Source: Treponema_C sp050937815 (GTDB taxonomy: Bacteria > Spirochaetota > Spirochaetia > Treponematales > Treponemataceae). Taken from it: a stretch of 6,016 nt of DNA. Below, in pieces: positions 5,521 through 6,016 of this stretch. A program made the translations under genes and the position numbers. The DNA is taken from positions 1 to 6,016 of the forward strand of contig NZ_JACDIJ010000025.1 of assembly GCF_050937815.1 (NCBI RefSeq). Direction: 5' to 3'. The notes under the pieces were generated by a model. That model saw only the letters and a program-made list of their open reading frames with translations. It made no database searches and had not been told where the DNA came from. Each line of letters opens with the position of its first letter. The first letter of the stretch is position 1.

Positions 5521-5532
5521 ATAACCCCTCCC
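5512..5532 (-). promoter_or_regulatory. G-quadruplex motif upstream of the lipoprotein gene
   Basis: On the minus (coding) strand four G tracts of 3, 4, 4 and 3 are separated by loops of 1, 5 and 1 nt (A, TTATA, A), meeting the usual four-tract quadruplex rule. The last two tracts are also the left arm of the leader hairpin, so quadruplex and hairpin cannot form together. Confidence 0.55.
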
Positions 5533-5548
5533 ATCTTCAAAAGAACCG

Positions 5549-5569
5549 CTTAGGGACTCTGCCCCTAAG
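5549..5569. other. Small stem-loop upstream of the lipoprotein gene
   Basis: CTTAGGG (5549-5555), a 7-nt loop and CCCTAAG (5563-5569) form a perfect 7-bp stem. On the minus strand it is followed by CGGTTCTTTT, so it could be a weak terminator for the DUF4469-type gene; the T tract is interrupted and not directly adjacent. Confidence 0.4.
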
Positions 5570-5582
5570 AACCCCGTCTTTA

Positions 5583-5599
5583 CCGAACAGGATGTTCGG
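5583..5599 (+). other. Small stem-loop with CAGGATG apex
   Basis: CCGAACA (5583-5589), loop GGA, TGTTCGG (5593-5599) form a 7-bp stem whose plus-strand apex reads ACAGGATGT, close to the CsrA binding consensus. ACCCC (5571-5575) could extend it by pairing with GGGGT (5599-5603), followed by TATTTTT (5603-5609), a weak plus-strand terminator shape. No plus-strand gene ends nearby. Confidence 0.45.
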
Positions 5600-5649
5600 G
5601 GGTATTTTTGTGAGTTGAAGTAAAAGGCGAAAGAGCTTTAATCTTCAAC

Positions 5650-5676
5650 GTCCGTTTTTTATGCCGTGTGCGGCAT
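5650..5676 (+). repeat. Repeat related to 3604-3626, with small palindrome
   Basis: GTCCG, a T run, ATGCC, GTGTGCGG at 5650-5673 match GTCCGATTTTATGCC plus ATGTGCCG at 3604-3626 with one length difference and a few substitutions, in the same orientation. ATGCCG (5661-5666), loop TGTG, CGGCAT (5671-5676) form a 6-bp stem. The T run precedes the stem on the plus strand, so it is not a terminator in either direction. Confidence 0.5.
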
Positions 5677-5684
5677 CGTTCAGA

Positions 5685-5788
5685 CTGTCCGATATTATGC
5701 TATCGGGGTGTCCGATATTACGTTATCGGAGTGTCCGATATTACGTTATCGGAGTGTCCGATATTACGCTATCGCAGTGTCCGATATT
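5685..5788. repeat. Array of four 23-bp palindromic tandem repeats plus a partial fifth
   Basis: Units lie at 5685-5707, 5708-5730, 5731-5753 and 5754-5776, with a partial copy from 5777. Units 2 and 3 are identical; 1 and 4 differ at a few positions. Each unit is GTG, TCCGATA, a 6-nt spacer (TTACGT), TATCGGA, so it can form a 7-bp hairpin. Neighbouring units also form TATCGGA-GTG-TCCGATA, an alternative palindrome across the junction. There are no unique spacers, so this is not a CRISPR array. It begins within a few bases of the stop codon of the DUF4469-type gene and would lie in its 3' untranslated region. Confidence 0.9.
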
Positions 5789-5790
5789 GA

Positions 5791-6016
5791 CTATACGACT
5801 GCTTTGAGCGTTTTGTAGTAGCCTCCTTTTTTTAGTGTTTTGGACTTTTGACTGCCGTTGCCTGTCAGCTTCGTTCTTACCTCAAGGGTAAACTCTCCTG
5901 CCGGGACTGCCGCGTCCAAGATGACGATGAGCCGTGCAGGTTTGTTTTCCACTACCGATGAACAGCGCACCGTCTTTGTGTCCGTTACGGCAAATACGCC
6001 CTGCTCCGGGTCTTTA
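5791..6016 (-). CDS. C-terminal part of a DUF4469-type protein (5' part off the right edge)
   Basis: The minus frame is open from the right edge to TAG at 5793-5791, giving 74 residues with no start in the window. DPEQGVFAV, a strand ending VRCSSVV, NKPARLIVILDAAVPAGEF, then TLEVRTKL and a final KTLKAVV give the beta-rich pattern of the DUF4469 C-terminal domain (Ig-like), in which a segment like N-x-P-x-x-L-x-F-x-x-P-x-LPAGxYTLEVRT is typical. In Bacteroidetes and treponemes this domain often follows an HU-like DNA-binding domain; whether that is so here cannot be seen. The 23-bp palindromic array starts directly after the stop. It runs in the same direction as the lipoprotein gene, but the 333-nt gap full of structure makes a shared operon uncertain. 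Confidence 0.75.
   Translation of the reverse strand, partial: KDPEQGVFAVTDTKTVRCSSVVENKPARLIVILDAAVPAGEFTLEVRTKLTGNGSQKSKTLKKGGYYKTLKAVV

Noticed and set aside
5522..5550. TTATAG as the -10 of the lipoprotein promoter on the minus strand
   Set aside because: No acceptable -35 lies 16-18 nt upstream, and the sequence is the loop between the quadruplex G tracts.
5685..5788. CRISPR array
   Set aside because: The 23-bp units are directly joined with no unique spacers, and no cas gene is present.
5685..5788. Integron attC cluster
   Set aside because: T. denticola has a chromosomal integron, but these units are far shorter than attC sites and lack the R/L box core with cassettes between them.

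Overview
The window looks like chromosomal DNA of a spirochaete, most likely an oral or host-associated Treponema. The evidence is an ECF sigma operon with a small three-TM protein and a FliL-like protein, a lipoprotein with 23-residue leucine-rich repeats of the treponemal (TpLRR/BspA) kind, the C-terminus of a DUF4469-type protein, moderate GC, and frequent TTG starts with good Shine-Dalgarno sites. The genus is an inference from gene content; no species is claimed.

Left part (1-1402, minus strand): a partial gene for an inner-membrane protein with two transmembrane segments around a ~260-residue extracytoplasmic domain, and a charged cytoplasmic tail that runs off the left edge. A 136-bp AT-rich gap separates it from a divergent operon.

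Centre left (1504-3464, plus strand): a compact four-gene operon of a FliL-like membrane-anchored protein, a small DUF6249-like membrane protein, an ECF sigma factor and a putative zinc-binding anti-sigma factor with HxxxCxxC and two TM segments. The last three genes are tightly spaced, and the Shine-Dalgarno sites of the last two overlap or abut the preceding stop codon. The operon promoter appears to direct a leaderless first gene. The sigma gene has a strong ribosome binding site but no standard start codon at the right distance. The simplest reading is a membrane/envelope-responsive sigma circuit in which the anti-sigma, and perhaps the two other membrane proteins, hold the sigma factor.

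Centre (3465-3678): a 214-bp convergent intergenic region packed with four perfect stem-loops, and a possible terminator for the minus strand.

Right part (3679-6016, minus strand): a 592-residue lipoprotein made of two tandem ~272-274-residue modules, each with six exact-period 23-residue repeats carrying a CFxxC motif. Its leader has a 13-bp hairpin next to the ribosome binding site and an overlapping G-quadruplex motif. Upstream are small hairpins and an array of four 23-bp palindromic tandem repeats (plus part of a fifth) that abuts the stop codon of a partial DUF4469-type gene running off the right edge. Similar short sequences occur on both sides of the lipoprotein gene, suggesting it may sit in a cassette-like, repeat-bracketed locus. 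No tRNA, rRNA, CRISPR or transposase gene was seen.
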